A program made the position numbers and the translations under genes. A stretch of 64,000 bases of DNA from Aradus depressus. Taxonomy: Eukaryota; Arthropoda; Insecta; Hemiptera; Aradidae. The notes under the pieces are model-generated. The model saw nothing but the letters and a program-made list of their open reading frames with translations, was not told where the DNA came from and did no database searches. Each line of letters begins with the position of its first letter. Positions within the stretch are counted from its first letter, which is position 1. This document shows positions 28,232-38,746 of this stretch, piece by piece. Location: the NCBI GenBank assembly GCA_963662175.1, contig OY759222.1, positions 10,550,222 through 10,614,221 of the forward strand, given 5' to 3'.

Positions 28232-29047
28232 TTAAAATTTGTCTTTCGTTTGTTGTCCTCGGTCTGTTTCACTCTTTCCATCCGCATCAATATTAATCCT
28301 ATTTTCTTGAATTTCACTTAATACTAATTTTTCTACATTTTGACTCTCTTCCTCCACCTCTTTCTCTAAAATTTGGGTCTGTTCCTCCCCACTGTTATTC
28401 TCTGTTCCTTCTACCTCATCAACTTGTGACTGACTGTCAATAATAAGAACCTCTTTTTCTACTTCAGAATTCCCTTCATCCAACTTGTTAATTTTTTGAT
28501 TTAAGTGCTTTTCTAAGTTTTCTCCTGCTTTATCTATTCGATTTCCTAAACATTGTTTATCTTTCTGCAAATTCTCTATCTGGTCCTTCAAATTGTCCAT
28601 ATTTTTATTTAATTTAACTTCTAAATTTTTAATGTCGCCTCTTAAATTTCCCATTTCTCCCTTTAATTCTTTTCCCTGTTCTTCTATTTTTTGATTGATA
28701 TTCCCCATTTCCCCAGTTAACTTTGTTACAAAATTTCCTAATTTATTACTTTGCTCTTCCATTTTTTGATTCATATCCCCTCTTAAATTTCCCATATCCC
28801 CAGTTAACTTTGTCAACACAACACGGAGCCATTCCATATCAGGAGCAGCAATGCCCTCTTTTTCTTTATCTTTATTTACCCCCTCCCCTTGCGACTCCTC
28901 ACCTGTACCCTGCATGGACTCCATTGCGGCTGGAGTCTCCCTTTCTCTATCTTCCGATAACTCCATATCGGATCTTTCCTCCGAACTTGACCCTTCCTCT
29001 CTACTTTCCTCCTCTAATCTTCTCGCTAGTCCTCTGGTAATTGGCAT
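28232..29047 (-). CDS. Gag-like coiled-coil protein of the LTR element
   Basis: A 271-residue frame that begins about 260 bp inside the 5' LTR, the usual place for gag. It opens MPITRGLARRLEEES, then an acidic serine/glutamate-rich segment (about residues 12-65). A long predicted coiled coil follows (about 75-190), with internal repeats of the type GEMGNLRGD and NQKIEEQ. The C-terminal 80 residues are acidic. No CCHC zinc knuckle, protease or polymerase motif follows. Its position and layout suggest the N-terminal oligomerisation part of a retrotransposon Gag kept by a non-autonomous derivative; that assignment is inference from context, since the sequence itself only shows a low-complexity coiled coil. 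It has its own ATG with A-rich upstream context. Confidence 0.55.
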   Translation of the reverse strand: MPITRGLARRLEEESREEGSSSEERSDMELSEDRERETPAAMESMQGTGEESQGEGVNKDKEKEGIAAPDMEWLRVVLTKLTGDMGNLRGDMNQKMEEQSNKLGNFVTKLTGEMGNINQKIEEQGKELKGEMGNLRGDIKNLEVKLNKNMDNLKDQIENLQKDKQCLGNRIDKAGENLEKHLNQKINKLDEGNSEVEKEVLIIDSQSQVDEVEGTENNSGEEQTQILEKEVEEESQNVEKLVLSEIQENRINIDADGKSETDRGQQTKDKF

Positions 29048-29305
29048 TTTCTTACTTTACTAAATATATAATTACTAAACAAAAACAATGTTATATAAAA
29101 TAGTAACCTTCCTGATGAAGGCAAAAAAAAAATATTATTTCTCAAAATTAAATGTAACCCTTATTTGTCTCTATTCTATCCTTTTCATCTTTTTCAACCT
29201 GTTTCCCTACTTTAATTAATATAAAAAAATTCTCCCATCAAGGTTTTGCCAAAATATGATGGGGCTTTGTGGCGAAAATCGTCCACACAAGGGATATGCC
29301 AAAAA
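29048..29305 (-). other. Leader between 5' LTR and gag-like frame, with primer-binding region
   Basis: Read on the minus strand, the LTR end is followed after a few T residues by TGGCATATCCCTTG, in the position of a primer-binding site. TGG matches the complement of the universal tRNA CCA end; I cannot assign the tRNA. No gene is visible. Confidence 0.4.
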
Positions 29306-30084
29306 TGTGATAAAAACTTGTTTGCTACCACATTTCCTGTAGAAATTTGATCTCTTTTGTTTATTTAAATTTTGATTTCTACAGTAGTTTGCCGAAAATT
29401 GCCCTAAAAAAAATATTATCAATAATTTAAGACGTGCAATTTTTAAGAAAGTACACGTATACAACGAAAAAAATTCAATTAAACAAACTTTACACTTGGA
29501 TTCACAAAGAGATACCAATTTTTAATAATTTTAAATAATATTAATTTCTAATCCAAAGGTTTTTTAAATGATACTACTGGGACAACAGGGAAGATGAATA
29601 GACAAGAATTTGAAGAGGACAAATAATTGGGTTATTATCTATATTTACATATTTAAATTTAAAAAAAACTTATTTGAACAAACAAAACAAAAATTTACAA
29701 TGGCACAAAAACATTAAATTAATACTTAAAAAACTATTTCTTTTTTTTATTTGGGCATATTGAAAAATATATATTATTAATTGTACCTTCTCGACGCCTC
29801 TACCACACAAACCAGACCCCGTCAACTCTTCACACTTTAATTCCACCCCAGTCAACTTTCATCTTATTGTTCAACTTCATTTTTATTTAAAACATATCAA
29901 ACCACAGTGCACCGTTTAAGAGCTAGCTCACGACTCCATTACATTTAACACTATTTCACAGCTGTTTTATATGTTTTCTTGTTTTGTTTTCTTAAACACC
30001 TTGATATATATTATATTATAATAAAAAAAATTACCTCTTTTCATTAAAATATTCATTAAAAAATGTTCCGTAGTGTACATCACA
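29306..30084 (-). repeat. 5' LTR of the minus-strand element
   Basis: A 779-bp copy of 25158-25931, starting TGTGATAAAAACTTG and ending TACATCACA. It should contain the promoter of the element, reading leftwards. The right edge abuts the target duplication GTAT (30085-30088) and resumes the satellite monomer in register. Confidence 0.88.
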
Positions 30085-33000
30085 GTATTGAATGTATCGA
30101 CATCAAATGTCGTATTTAAAACTAAAACCCACTTAGGACATAACCAGTCAAATTTCAGCGATATCGGCCGAGGGGAGGGGGGCGTTCCGGGGTGGGGGCA
30201 CAATTCAAAAATCCCAATAACTGCCGATGTATTGAATGTATCGACATCAAATGTCGTATTTAAAACTAAAACCCACTTAGGACATAACCAGTCAAATTTC
30301 AGCGATATCGGCCGAGGGGAGGGGGGCGTTCCGGGGTGGGGGCACAATTCAAAAATCCCAATAACTGCCGATGTATTGAATGTATCGACATCAAATGTCG
30401 TATTTAGAACTAAAACCCACTTAGGACATAACCAGTCAAATTTCAGCGATATCGGCCGAGGGGAGGGGGGCGTTCCGGGGTGGGGGCACAATTCAAAAAT
30501 CCCAATAACTGCCGATGTATTGAATGTATCGACATCAAATGTCGTATTTAAAACTAAAACCCACTTAGGACATAACCAGTCAAATTTCAGCGATATCGGC
30601 CGAGGGGAGGGGGGCGTTCCGGGGTGGGGGCACAATTAAAAAATCCCAATAACTGCCGATGTATTGAATGTATCGACATCAAATGTCGTATTTAAAACTA
30701 AAACACACTTAGGACATAACCAGTCAAATTTCAGCGATATCGGCCGAGGGGAGGGGGGCGTTCCGGGGTGGGGGCACAATTCAAAAATCCCAATAACTGC
30801 CGATGTATTGAATTTATCGACATCAAATGTCGTATTTAAAACTAAAACCCACTTAGGACATAACCAGTGAAATTTCAGCGATATCGGCCGAGGGGAGGGG
30901 GGCGTTCCGGGGTGGGGGCACAATTCAAAAATCCCAATGACTGCCGATGTATTGAATGTATCGACATCAAATGTCGTATTTAAAACTAAAACCCACTTAG
31001 GACATAACCAGTCAAATTTCAGCGATATCGGCCGAGGGGAGGGGGGCGTTCCGGGGTGGGGGCACAATTCAAAAATCCCAATAACTGCCGATGTATTGAA
31101 TGTATCGACATCAAATGTCGTATTTAAAACTAAAACCCACTTAGGACATAACCAGTCAAATTTCAGCGATATCGGCCGAGGGGAGGGGGGCGTTCCGGGG
31201 TGGGGGCTCAATTCAAAAATCCCAATAACTGCCGATGTATTGAATGTATCGACATCAAATGTCGTATTTAAAACTAAAACCCACTTAGGACATAACCAGT
31301 CAAATTTCAGCGATATCGGCCGAGGGGAGGGGGGCGTTCCGGGGTGGGGGCACAATTCAAAAATCCCAATAACTGCCGATGTATTGAATGTATCGACATC
31401 AAATGTCGTATTTAAAACTAAAACCCACTTAGGACATAACCAGTCAAATTTCAGCGATATCGGCCGAGGGGAGGGGGGCGTTCCGGGGTGGGGGCACAAT
31501 TCAAAAATCCCAATAACTGCCGATGTATTGAATGTATCGACATCAAATGTCGTATTTAAAACTAAAACCCACTTAAGACATAACCAGTCAAATTTCAGCG
31601 ATATCGGCCGAGGGGAGGGGGGCGTTCCGGGGTGGGGGCACAATTCAAAAATCCCAATAACTGCCGATGTATTGAATGTATCGACATCAAATGTCGTATT
31701 TAAAACTAAAACCCACTTAGGACATAACCAGTCAAATTTCAGCGATATCGGCCGAGGGGAGGGGGGCGTTCCGGGGTGGGGGCACAATTCAAAAATCCCA
31801 ATAACTGCCGATGTATTGAATTTATCGACATCAAATGTCGTATTTAAAACTAAAACCCACTTAGGACATAACCAGTGAAATTTCAGCGATATCGGCCGAG
31901 GGGAGGGGGGCGTTCCGGGGTGGGGGCACAATTCAAAAATCCCAATGACTGCCGATGTATTGAATGTATCGACATCAAATGTCGTATTTAAAACTAAAAC
32001 CCACTTAGGACATAACCAGTCAAATTTCAGCGATATCGGCCGAGGGGAGGGGGGCGTTCCGGGGTGGGGGCACAATTCAAAAATCCCAATAACTGCCGAT
32101 GTATTGAATGTATCGACATCAAATGTCGTATTTAAAACTAAAACCCACTTAGGACATAACCAGTCAAATTTCAGCGATATCGGCCGAGGGGAGGGGGGCG
32201 TTCCGGGGTGGGGGCTCAATTCAAAAATCCCAATAACTGCCGATGTATTGAATGTATCGACATCAAATGTCGTATTTAAAACTAAAACCCACTTAGGACA
32301 TAACCAGTCAAATTTCAGCGATATCGGCCGAGGGGAGGGGGGCGTTCCGGGGTGGGGGCACAATTCAAAAATCCCAATAACTGCCGATGTATTGAATGTA
32401 TCGACATCAAATGTCGTATTTAAAACTAAAACCCACTTAGGACATAACCAGTCAAATTTCAGCGATATCGGCCGAGGGGAGGGGGGCGTTCCGGGGTGGG
32501 GGCACAATTCAAAAATCCCAATAACTGCCGATGTATTGAATGTATCGACATCAAATGTCGTATTTAAAACTAAAACCCACTTAAGACATAACCAGTCAAA
32601 TTTCAGCGATATCGGCCGAGGGGAGGGGGGCGTTCCGGGGTGGGGGCACAATTCAAAAATCCCAATAACTGCCGATGTATTGAATGTATCGACATCAAAT
32701 GTCGTATTTAAAACTAAAACCCACTTAGGACATAACCAGTCAAATTTCAGCGATATCGGCCGAGGGGAGAGGGGCGTTCCGGGGTGGGGGCACAATTCAA
32801 AAATCCCAATAACTGCCGATGTATTGAATGTATCGACATCAAATATCGTATTTAAAACTAAAACCCACTTAGGACATAACCAGTCAAATTTGAGCGATAT
32901 CGGCTGAGGGGAGGGGGGAGTTCCGGGGAGAGGGCTCAATTCAAAAATCCCAATAACTGCCGATGTATTGAATGTATCGACATCAAATGTCGTATTTAAA

Positions 33001-34385
33001 ACTAAAATCCACTTAGGACATAACCAGTCAAATTTGAACGATATCGGCTGAGGGGAGGGGGGGAGTTCCGGGGAGAGGGCTCAGTTCAAAAATCCACAAC
33101 CCCCCTCCCGTTCACAATTTTGTGACGTGGCACACTTTTTTTTCCATTTGGCCTTCAAGAATACTACATATGAAATTTCATGACAATCCGACCATTAAAT
33201 AAGGAGTTAGCGCTATTTTTATACTTAGGCCCCCCTTACAACCCCCGCTCCCGTTCGAAATTTTGGGACGCCACATAGCCTATTATTCAATCGGTCTTGA
33301 AAGGATGCTACATGTGAAGTTTCATGAATATCCGTCCAGCCGTTTGGGCGTGATGCTGGAAGAAACATAGAAACAAACCCCGTTTCAGTATAGAAGTATA
33401 GAAGCCGGTGGAAGAGAATGGGTAGATAAGCGAATCTGAATTTAAAAATCCCAATAACTGCCGATGTAATGAATGTATCAACATCAAATTTCGTATTTGA
33501 AATTAACATTCACGGAGGACATAACCAGTCAAATTTCAGCGATATCGGCCGAGGGGAGGGGGGCGTTCCGGGGTGGGGGCTCAATTCAAAAATCCCAATA
33601 ACTGCCGATGTATTGAATGTATCGACATCAAATGTCGTATTTAAAACTAAAACCCACTTAGGACATAACCAGTCAAATTTCAGCGATATCGGCCGAGGGG
33701 AGGGGGGCGTTCCGGGGTGGGGGCACAATTCAAAAATCCCAATAACTGCAGATGTATTGAATGTATCGACATCAAATGTCGTATTTAAAACTAAAACCCA
33801 CTTAGGACATAACCAGTCAAATTTCAGCGATATCGGCCGAGGGGAGGGGGGCGTTCCGGGGTGGGGGCACAATTCAAAAATCCCAATAACTGCCGATGTA
33901 TTGAATGTATCGACATCAAATGTCGTATTTAAAACTAAAACCCACTTAGGACATAACCAGTCAAATTTCAGCGATATCGGCCGAGGGGAGGGGGGCGTTC
34001 CGGGGTGGGGGCACAATTCAAAAATCCCAATAACTGCCGATGTATTGAATGTATCGACATCAAATGTCGTATTTAAAACTAAAACCCACTTAGGACATAA
34101 CCAGTCAAATTTCAGCGATATCGGCCGAGGGGAGGGGGGCGTTCCGGGGTGGGGGCACAATTAAAAAATCCCAATAACTGCCGATGTATTGAATGTATCG
34201 ACATCAAATGTCGTATTTAAAACTAAAACCCACTTAGGACATAACCAGTCAAATTTCAGCGATATCGGCCGAGGGGAGGGGGGCGTTCCGGGGTGGGGGC
34301 ACAATTCAAAAATCCCAATAACTGCCGATGTATTGAATTTATCGACATCAAATGTCGTATTTAAAACTAAAACCCACTTAGGACA
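30085..34385. repeat. 144-bp satellite array with higher-order structure, left block
   Basis: Head-to-tail copies of a single 144-bp monomer, starting for example at 30087, 30231 and 30375. Each contains TATTGAATGTATCGACATC and a G-rich block. One 645-type spacer interrupts it at about 33080-33440. Monomer variants are ordered: an ATTAAAAAA variant at 30628, GAATTTATCG at 30813 and 31821, CCAGTGAAA at 30867 and 31875, AATGACTGCC at 30936 and 31944, ACTTAAGACA at 31571 and 32579. The repetition of these markers 1008 bp apart shows a seven-monomer higher-order unit present twice between about 30800 and 32800. Because 144 is a multiple of three, one frame on each strand stays open for up to 767 codons. 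Confidence 0.95.
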
Positions 34386-34542
34386 TGTTGGGATTGAACA
34401 TATGGTTCTTTTCTCAGCTGAGATACTTTGATGTATGATTGACTGTGTGTCGAGATGTTTTTCGTGAGTTGTTACAAGGTTATACCAAAATACACAATGT
34501 TAAAGTTATTCACTATTTCCTTTACATATTAGATAGAAAACA
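34386..34542 (+). repeat. 5' LTR, gypsy-type element
   Basis: 157 bp from TGTTGGGATTG to AGATAGAAAACA, with TG...CA ends. Short for a gypsy element. It should carry promoter and polyadenylation signals; no TATA box stands out clearly. Confidence 0.95.
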
Positions 34543-34560
34543 TTGGCGACGAGGATGGGA
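34543..34560 (+). other. Primer-binding region, gypsy-type element
   Basis: TTGGCGACGAGGATGG directly follows the 5' LTR; TGG one base in matches the complement of a tRNA CCA end. The gag start codon at 34555 lies within this region, so the primer site and the coding start overlap. The tRNA was not identified. Confidence 0.6.
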
Positions 34561-37500
34561 TTGGATTGGAAGGATTTGCCTAGGTATGGTAGCAAGGAAG
34601 AGAATGTGGAGGAATTTCTGGAAAGGTTGGGAATTTTTTTTGACATCGCTAAGATTGAGGAGCGTCTGAAAGGTAAATATTTGTTAAGCTCATTAGACAG
34701 TAAGATCTATTCTGTCATAAAGCATTTATCAGCCCCTGAGGAGCCAAAAAATAAATCATATGAGGAACTTACGGTGATTTTGAAGAAGCAGTTTAAGAAG
34801 CGGGATCTAGCAATAGTTAATAGATTCAAATTAAGGAAATACAGACAATCCGAAGGATCGAGTATTTCTGAATATCTAGTCAGTTTGAAACAATTAGCGC
34901 AGGATTGTGATTTTGCACCTTGTTGTAACGATGAGCAGGTTAGAGATGCTTTTATTTTTGGGTTGAGGAACGAAGCAATTTTAAGAAGGCTGTTGACGGA
35001 AGAGAACCCCTCTCTAGGTAGGTCCGAGGAGGTGGCACTGGCACTGGAGGCAATGGAGGAAGGTCTGTCGGAGCTGAAGGGAGTTTCCGGGGCCCTGGAG
35101 GTGGACAAGGTGAGTCCAGCGGGGCAGCGAGCCAGAGGGACCAGGGCTCGGGGCTGCATCTGCTGTGGGTCTGAGGACCATCGGAAGGAGTCTTGCCGCT
35201 TCCGACAGTACAAGTGCCGGAGGTGCGGCCGGGTGGGACACTTAGCCCGGGTGTGCTGGAAAGACCCGCGGAGCTCCCAGCGGGTGGCGGCTCTGGAGGA
35301 GGTTCCGGAGGATGGCCAGCCAGAGGAGCAGGTGTCCGAGGTGAAGTTGTACAACCTCAAGACGATGGCAGGGGCTCCGGCCCCTTACATGATCAGTCTG
35401 AAAGTGAACGGACATCCCGTGGAGATGACGGTGGACACTGGGGCTGCCGTCACTTTGTTTTCGGAGCGCTTTTACCGGACACGATTGGCGGGGCTTAAGC
35501 TCAAAAGGGACGGAAATATTCAGCTGAAGGCTTTCTGGTTCCAGCAGTCGTTACCATTATTAGGAATGGTGGATATTCCCGTGGAATATAGAGGGGTCAA
35601 GGTGATTCTACCTGGTATTATCATGCGTAGTGGTGAGCGCTCATTGCCGTTATTGTTGGGCCGTAACTGGTTGCCGAAGCTCAATGTGCGAGGTGAAGAT
35701 TTGATTGTGGGGGAAGTGTCCGTGGGTCCCGACCTCACTAATCGTATAAAAGGATTGATGAGTAAGTATCCAGAGGTCTTTAGCGCTACCCTTGGAGAAA
35801 TCAGGGGCTTTAAGGCTGAGATTGTTTTGGAAGATAAAGCAACTCCCGTGTTTTGTAAGGCTAGGCCTGTTCCGTATGCTTTGAAGGGCTTGGTGGAGGA
35901 AGAGCTCCTATCCTTGGAACAGCGGGGTGTCATCAAGAGAGTCAGGCGGAGTTCCTGGGCTACCCCTCTGGTCGTAATTCCGAAGGCCCAAGGTAAGCAA
36001 GTTCGGCTATGCGCAGACTTCAAAGTTACTTTGAACCGGGTTTTGACCCTAGAGCATTATCCTCTACCGAATCCGATGGATATAATAGTGGCCCTAGGGA
36101 GAGCCTCGTGGTTTACCAAACTGGATTTGTCAAATGCCTATTTGCAATTACCCTTGACAGAAAATGCGAGGTCATTGGTTACTGTGAATACTAGCCTGGG
36201 CTTATTCCAGTACCAACGATTACCATTCGGACTTACTACAGCGCCGGCAATTTTTCAATCAGTTATGGATCAAGTCCTGCTGGGGATAAAAAAGGTGGGC
36301 TGCTATTTAGATGACATCATTATAGCAGGAGACACGGTGGAGGAATGCGCAAGGCGGACGGAAGAAGTTTTATCTAAGTTGAATAGCCACAATATTAGGA
36401 TCAACAAAGAGAAATGTAAGTTCTTCGTAAAAACCTTAGCATATCTCGGCTATCAATTGAGTTCGCAAGGATTGCGTCCCACGGGGGAGCTCCTGAAGGC
36501 GATACAACAGGCTCCCGAGCCTCGGAACAAGGATGAGTTGAGGTCATATATTGGATTAGTGAACTTCTACCACGATTTCATTCCAATGTTATCATCCAAA
36601 TTTGAGCCTTTTTTTACGTTATTACAAAAGGGGGTATCATGGACTTGGTCCCAGGACCATAGAGAATTGTTTGAGGATTCAAAGGAATGGCTGTGTTCAA
36701 ATTCGATTCTAGTTGTCTATGACCCTAAGTTACCGCTGAGGTTAATATGCGATGCATCGCAGCACGGTGTTGGGGCCGTGTTGTCCCACACGATAGGAGG
36801 GGTGGATCGGCCGATTGCATTTGGCAGTAGTACCCTGTCGCCGAGTGAGAAAAAGTTTTCTCAGATCGAAAGGGAGGGATTAGCAATTATCTTTGGTGTG
36901 AAGAAATTCCATAAATTTTTGTATGGGCGACCGTTTGAGTTGCAAACGGATCACGCACCCCTTACCTTTATTTTTGGAGATAAAAGGGGAATCCCGGCTA
37001 TGTCGGCAGCGCGCCTGCAGCGGTGGGCCCTAACGTTGGCTGCTTATAACTACTCCATCAAGTACGTCAAGGGAAGCTGTAACCAGGCCGACTTGTTCTC
37101 TCGGTTACCGCTCACTGATGATGCCGGAGTAGAATGGATTGAAGACGACGGGTTTTCTGCGGTAGAATATGTGAATAGAGTTCTACTGCTGGAGGGAAAC
37201 AATGTGGAACGGTTGACGTTCGAAGATGTAGCGGCAGACACAAAAAGAGACCCCCTGTTGTCCAAAATTATGGGTTTCGTTAGATATGGATGGCCGAGAC
37301 AAAATACATTGGAACCTACCATGGCGGGTTATCATAGAGTACGTAATGAGCTGACGTGTGACGGGGACTGTATTCTGTATGGGAACAGAGTGGTAATACC
37401 AGGTGACCTGGTGAACCCAGTTAAAGATTTGTTGCATAAGGAGCACCCGGGGGTCAACAAAATGAAGATGTTGGCACGATCTTTGGTCTGGTGGCCGAAC

Positions 37501-38553
37501 ATCGACAGAGACTTGGAGGAGTTTGCCCGACACTGTGGGGTTTGTCAGCGGATGAATGTCCACGCCCCAACCTACCATACACAGTCTTGGCCAGTGGCTT
37601 CCAGGGTATGGCAGCGCATCCATGTGGACTTGGCAACGGATGAGGTCATGTCTGGGAAATCTTTTATGCTACTACAGGATGCGTATTCGAAGTGGATCGA
37701 AGTATGTGTTCTGTCTAGCATAAGTACCGATTCCGTTATGAAAGAATTGCGAACCATTTTTGCGCGATACGGTCTACCTGAGGAACTGGTAACGGACAAT
37801 GGAAGACAATTTACCTCAGGAGACTTTGATATGTTTTTGAAAAGAAACCTGGTAAAACATACGCTGTCACCTCCCTACCATCCTGAATCAAATGGTGCAG
37901 CAGAAGTATGCATCAAGAGTGTGAAACTGGCCTTAAAGAAAAAGATGATAGAGGAAGGGGAAGGAGTTCGGCCGAAAACAGATTTGCAGCAGAAGTTGGA
38001 TGAATTTCTGTTGGGCTATCGGTCAACTCCACATACGGTAACCAATCGGGCTCCATGCGAGCTCTTCCTTAAAAGGAGTCTCAGGACATCCCTTACCGTC
38101 CTGAAGCCGAACTTAGCCGAAGCGATGGAAAAGAAGAGAGTTCGTCAAGAGGAAACCCGGAGAAGAGACGAGCTCCGACCCCATTTTACTGGTGGCGATC
38201 TGGTGTGGGTGAAATGCAAGCGAGGTGAACGAGAGAGATGGGAGGAAGGGACGGTTGTACGGCAGAATAGCACAATGACCTTCGTAGTGCAGGCCGGTGA
38301 CCGATGCAGCGTAGTGCATGCGGAGGACCTACGGAGGAGGCAGAATGACTGGGGAACAGTGAGGGTGCCCACCACGACCGGAGTTGAGCATGGAGGGTCC
38401 CAAGGGCAGTCAGCGGGCACAGAAGTGGATCAAGGACCTGGAGGAACAGAGGACTCAGGGCCTGGAGCAGCTGTGGACCAGAGGTGTGACGAGCAGCGGC
38501 CCAGACGCTACCCAGACCGGGATCGGCGGCCACCCCAGAGGCTGTACCTGTAG
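34555..38553 (+). CDS. Gag-Pol polyprotein, gypsy type (1332 residues)
   Basis: Encodes the structural protein and the enzymes that copy the element into DNA and insert it. In order: a Gag region (1-200); two CCHC zinc knuckles (C201-C214, C221-C234); aspartic protease with DTGAAV (D294); reverse transcriptase with LCADFK (485-490) and the catalytic YLDD (584-587); RNase H with CDASQHGVGAV (D733); integrase with a zinc-binding HHCC region (H961/H964 to C994/C997) and a D-D-35-E triad (D1025, D1081, E1117). The proline- and arginine-rich tail follows the integrase. Gag and Pol share one frame with no frameshift or stop between them. The first ATG (34555), 12 nt after the LTR, is chosen over an upstream in-frame TTG. 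The layout resembles arthropod elements of the mag/K02A2.6-like group; that clade label is my recollection, not an alignment. Confidence 0.95.
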   Translation: MGLDWKDLPRYGSKEENVEEFLERLGIFFDIAKIEERLKGKYLLSSLDSKIYSVIKHLSAPEEPKNKSYEELTVILKKQFKKRDLAIVNRFKLRKYRQSEGSSISEYLVSLKQLAQDCDFAPCCNDEQVRDAFIFGLRNEAILRRLLTEENPSLGRSEEVALALEAMEEGLSELKGVSGALEVDKVSPAGQRARGTRARGCICCGSEDHRKESCRFRQYKCRRCGRVGHLARVCWKDPRSSQRVAALEEVPEDGQPEEQVSEVKLYNLKTMAGAPAPYMISLKVNGHPVEMTVDTGAAVTLFSERFYRTRLAGLKLKRDGNIQLKAFWFQQSLPLLGMVDIPVEYRGVKVILPGIIMRSGERSLPLLLGRNWLPKLNVRGEDLIVGEVSVGPDLTNRIKGLMSKYPEVFSATLGEIRGFKAEIVLEDKATPVFCKARPVPYALKGLVEEELLSLEQRGVIKRVRRSSWATPLVVIPKAQGKQVRLCADFKVTLNRVLTLEHYPLPNPMDIIVALGRASWFTKLDLSNAYLQLPLTENARSLVTVNTSLGLFQYQRLPFGLTTAPAIFQSVMDQVLLGIKKVGCYLDDIIIAGDTVEECARRTEEVLSKLNSHNIRINKEKCKFFVKTLAYLGYQLSSQGLRPTGELLKAIQQAPEPRNKDELRSYIGLVNFYHDFIPMLSSKFEPFFTLLQKGVSWTWSQDHRELFEDSKEWLCSNSILVVYDPKLPLRLICDASQHGVGAVLSHTIGGVDRPIAFGSSTLSPSEKKFSQIEREGLAIIFGVKKFHKFLYGRPFELQTDHAPLTFIFGDKRGIPAMSAARLQRWALTLAAYNYSIKYVKGSCNQADLFSRLPLTDDAGVEWIEDDGFSAVEYVNRVLLLEGNNVERLTFEDVAADTKRDPLLSKIMGFVRYGWPRQNTLEPTMAGYHRVRNELTCDGDCILYGNRVVIPGDLVNPVKDLLHKEHPGVNKMKMLARSLVWWPNIDRDLEEFARHCGVCQRMNVHAPTYHTQSWPVASRVWQRIHVDLATDEVMSGKSFMLLQDAYSKWIEVCVLSSISTDSVMKELRTIFARYGLPEELVTDNGRQFTSGDFDMFLKRNLVKHTLSPPYHPESNGAAEVCIKSVKLALKKKMIEEGEGVRPKTDLQQKLDEFLLGYRSTPHTVTNRAPCELFLKRSLRTSLTVLKPNLAEAMEKKRVRQEETRRRDELRPHFTGGDLVWVKCKRGERERWEEGTVVRQNSTMTFVVQAGDRCSVVHAEDLRRRQNDWGTVRVPTTTGVEHGGSQGQSAGTEVDQGPGGTEDSGPGAAVDQRCDEQRPRRYPDRDRRPPQRLYL

Positions 38554-38576
38554 TCCAGGGACTGCGTTAAGTGATT

Positions 38577-38589
38577 AAGAGGGAAGGAG
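38577..38589 (+). other. Polypurine tract, gypsy-type element
   Basis: AAGAGGGAAGGAG directly precedes the 3' LTR, where plus-strand DNA synthesis is primed. It begins 23 nt after the gag-pol stop. Confidence 0.85.
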
Positions 38590-38746
38590 TGTTGGGATTG
38601 AACATATGGTTCTTTTCTCAGCTGAGATACTTTGATGTATGATTGACTGTGTGTCGAGATGTTTTTCGTGAGTTGTTACAAGGTTATACCAAAATACACA
38701 ATGTTAAAGTTATTCACTATTTCCTTTACATATTAGATAGAAAACA
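38590..38746 (+). repeat. 3' LTR, gypsy-type element
   Basis: 157 bp, reading the same as 34386-34542 at every base I compared. Followed directly by the target duplication GGACA and the rest of the interrupted monomer. Confidence 0.95.

Larger units (their letters stand above)
25158..30084 (-). mobile_element. Non-autonomous LTR retrotransposon (LARD-like), minus strand
   Basis: The 4927-bp element is bounded by direct repeats of 774 and 779 bp starting TGTGAT and ending ATCACA. It sits inside one satellite monomer; GTAT at 25154-25157 and again at 30085-30088 is a 4-bp target duplication, and removing the element restores the monomer exactly. A polypurine tract read on the minus strand and a minus-strand gag-like frame set the orientation. 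The internal 3.37 kb has no protease, reverse transcriptase or integrase, so movement would depend on proteins from another element. The LTR copies differ by several substitutions and small indels, so the insertion is older than the gypsy element at 34386. Confidence 0.88.
34386..38746 (+). mobile_element. Complete Ty3/gypsy-type LTR retrotransposon
   Basis: A 4361-bp element inserted in a 144-bp monomer. GGACA at 34381-34385 and 38747-38751 is a 5-bp target duplication. The LTRs are 157 bp and read identical. Between them is one uninterrupted gag-pol frame with zinc knuckles, protease, reverse transcriptase, RNase H and integrase in that order (the gypsy order) and no env. Identical LTRs and an open frame indicate a recent, possibly still competent insertion. 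Confidence 0.96.

Noticed and set aside
28723..29063. Plus-strand proteins opposite the gag-like frame
   Set aside because: Serine- and leucine-rich shadows of the minus-strand coiled-coil frame.
30636..32939. A 767-residue repetitive protein on the minus strand
   Set aside because: The frame exists only because the 144-bp monomer is a multiple of three. Equivalent frames are open on the other strand, and neighbouring monomers carry frame-breaking G-tract changes.
35014..38533. Several minus-strand and alternative-frame proteins within the gypsy element
   Set aside because: All overlap the intact gag-pol frame, which has every expected motif; these are shadows.
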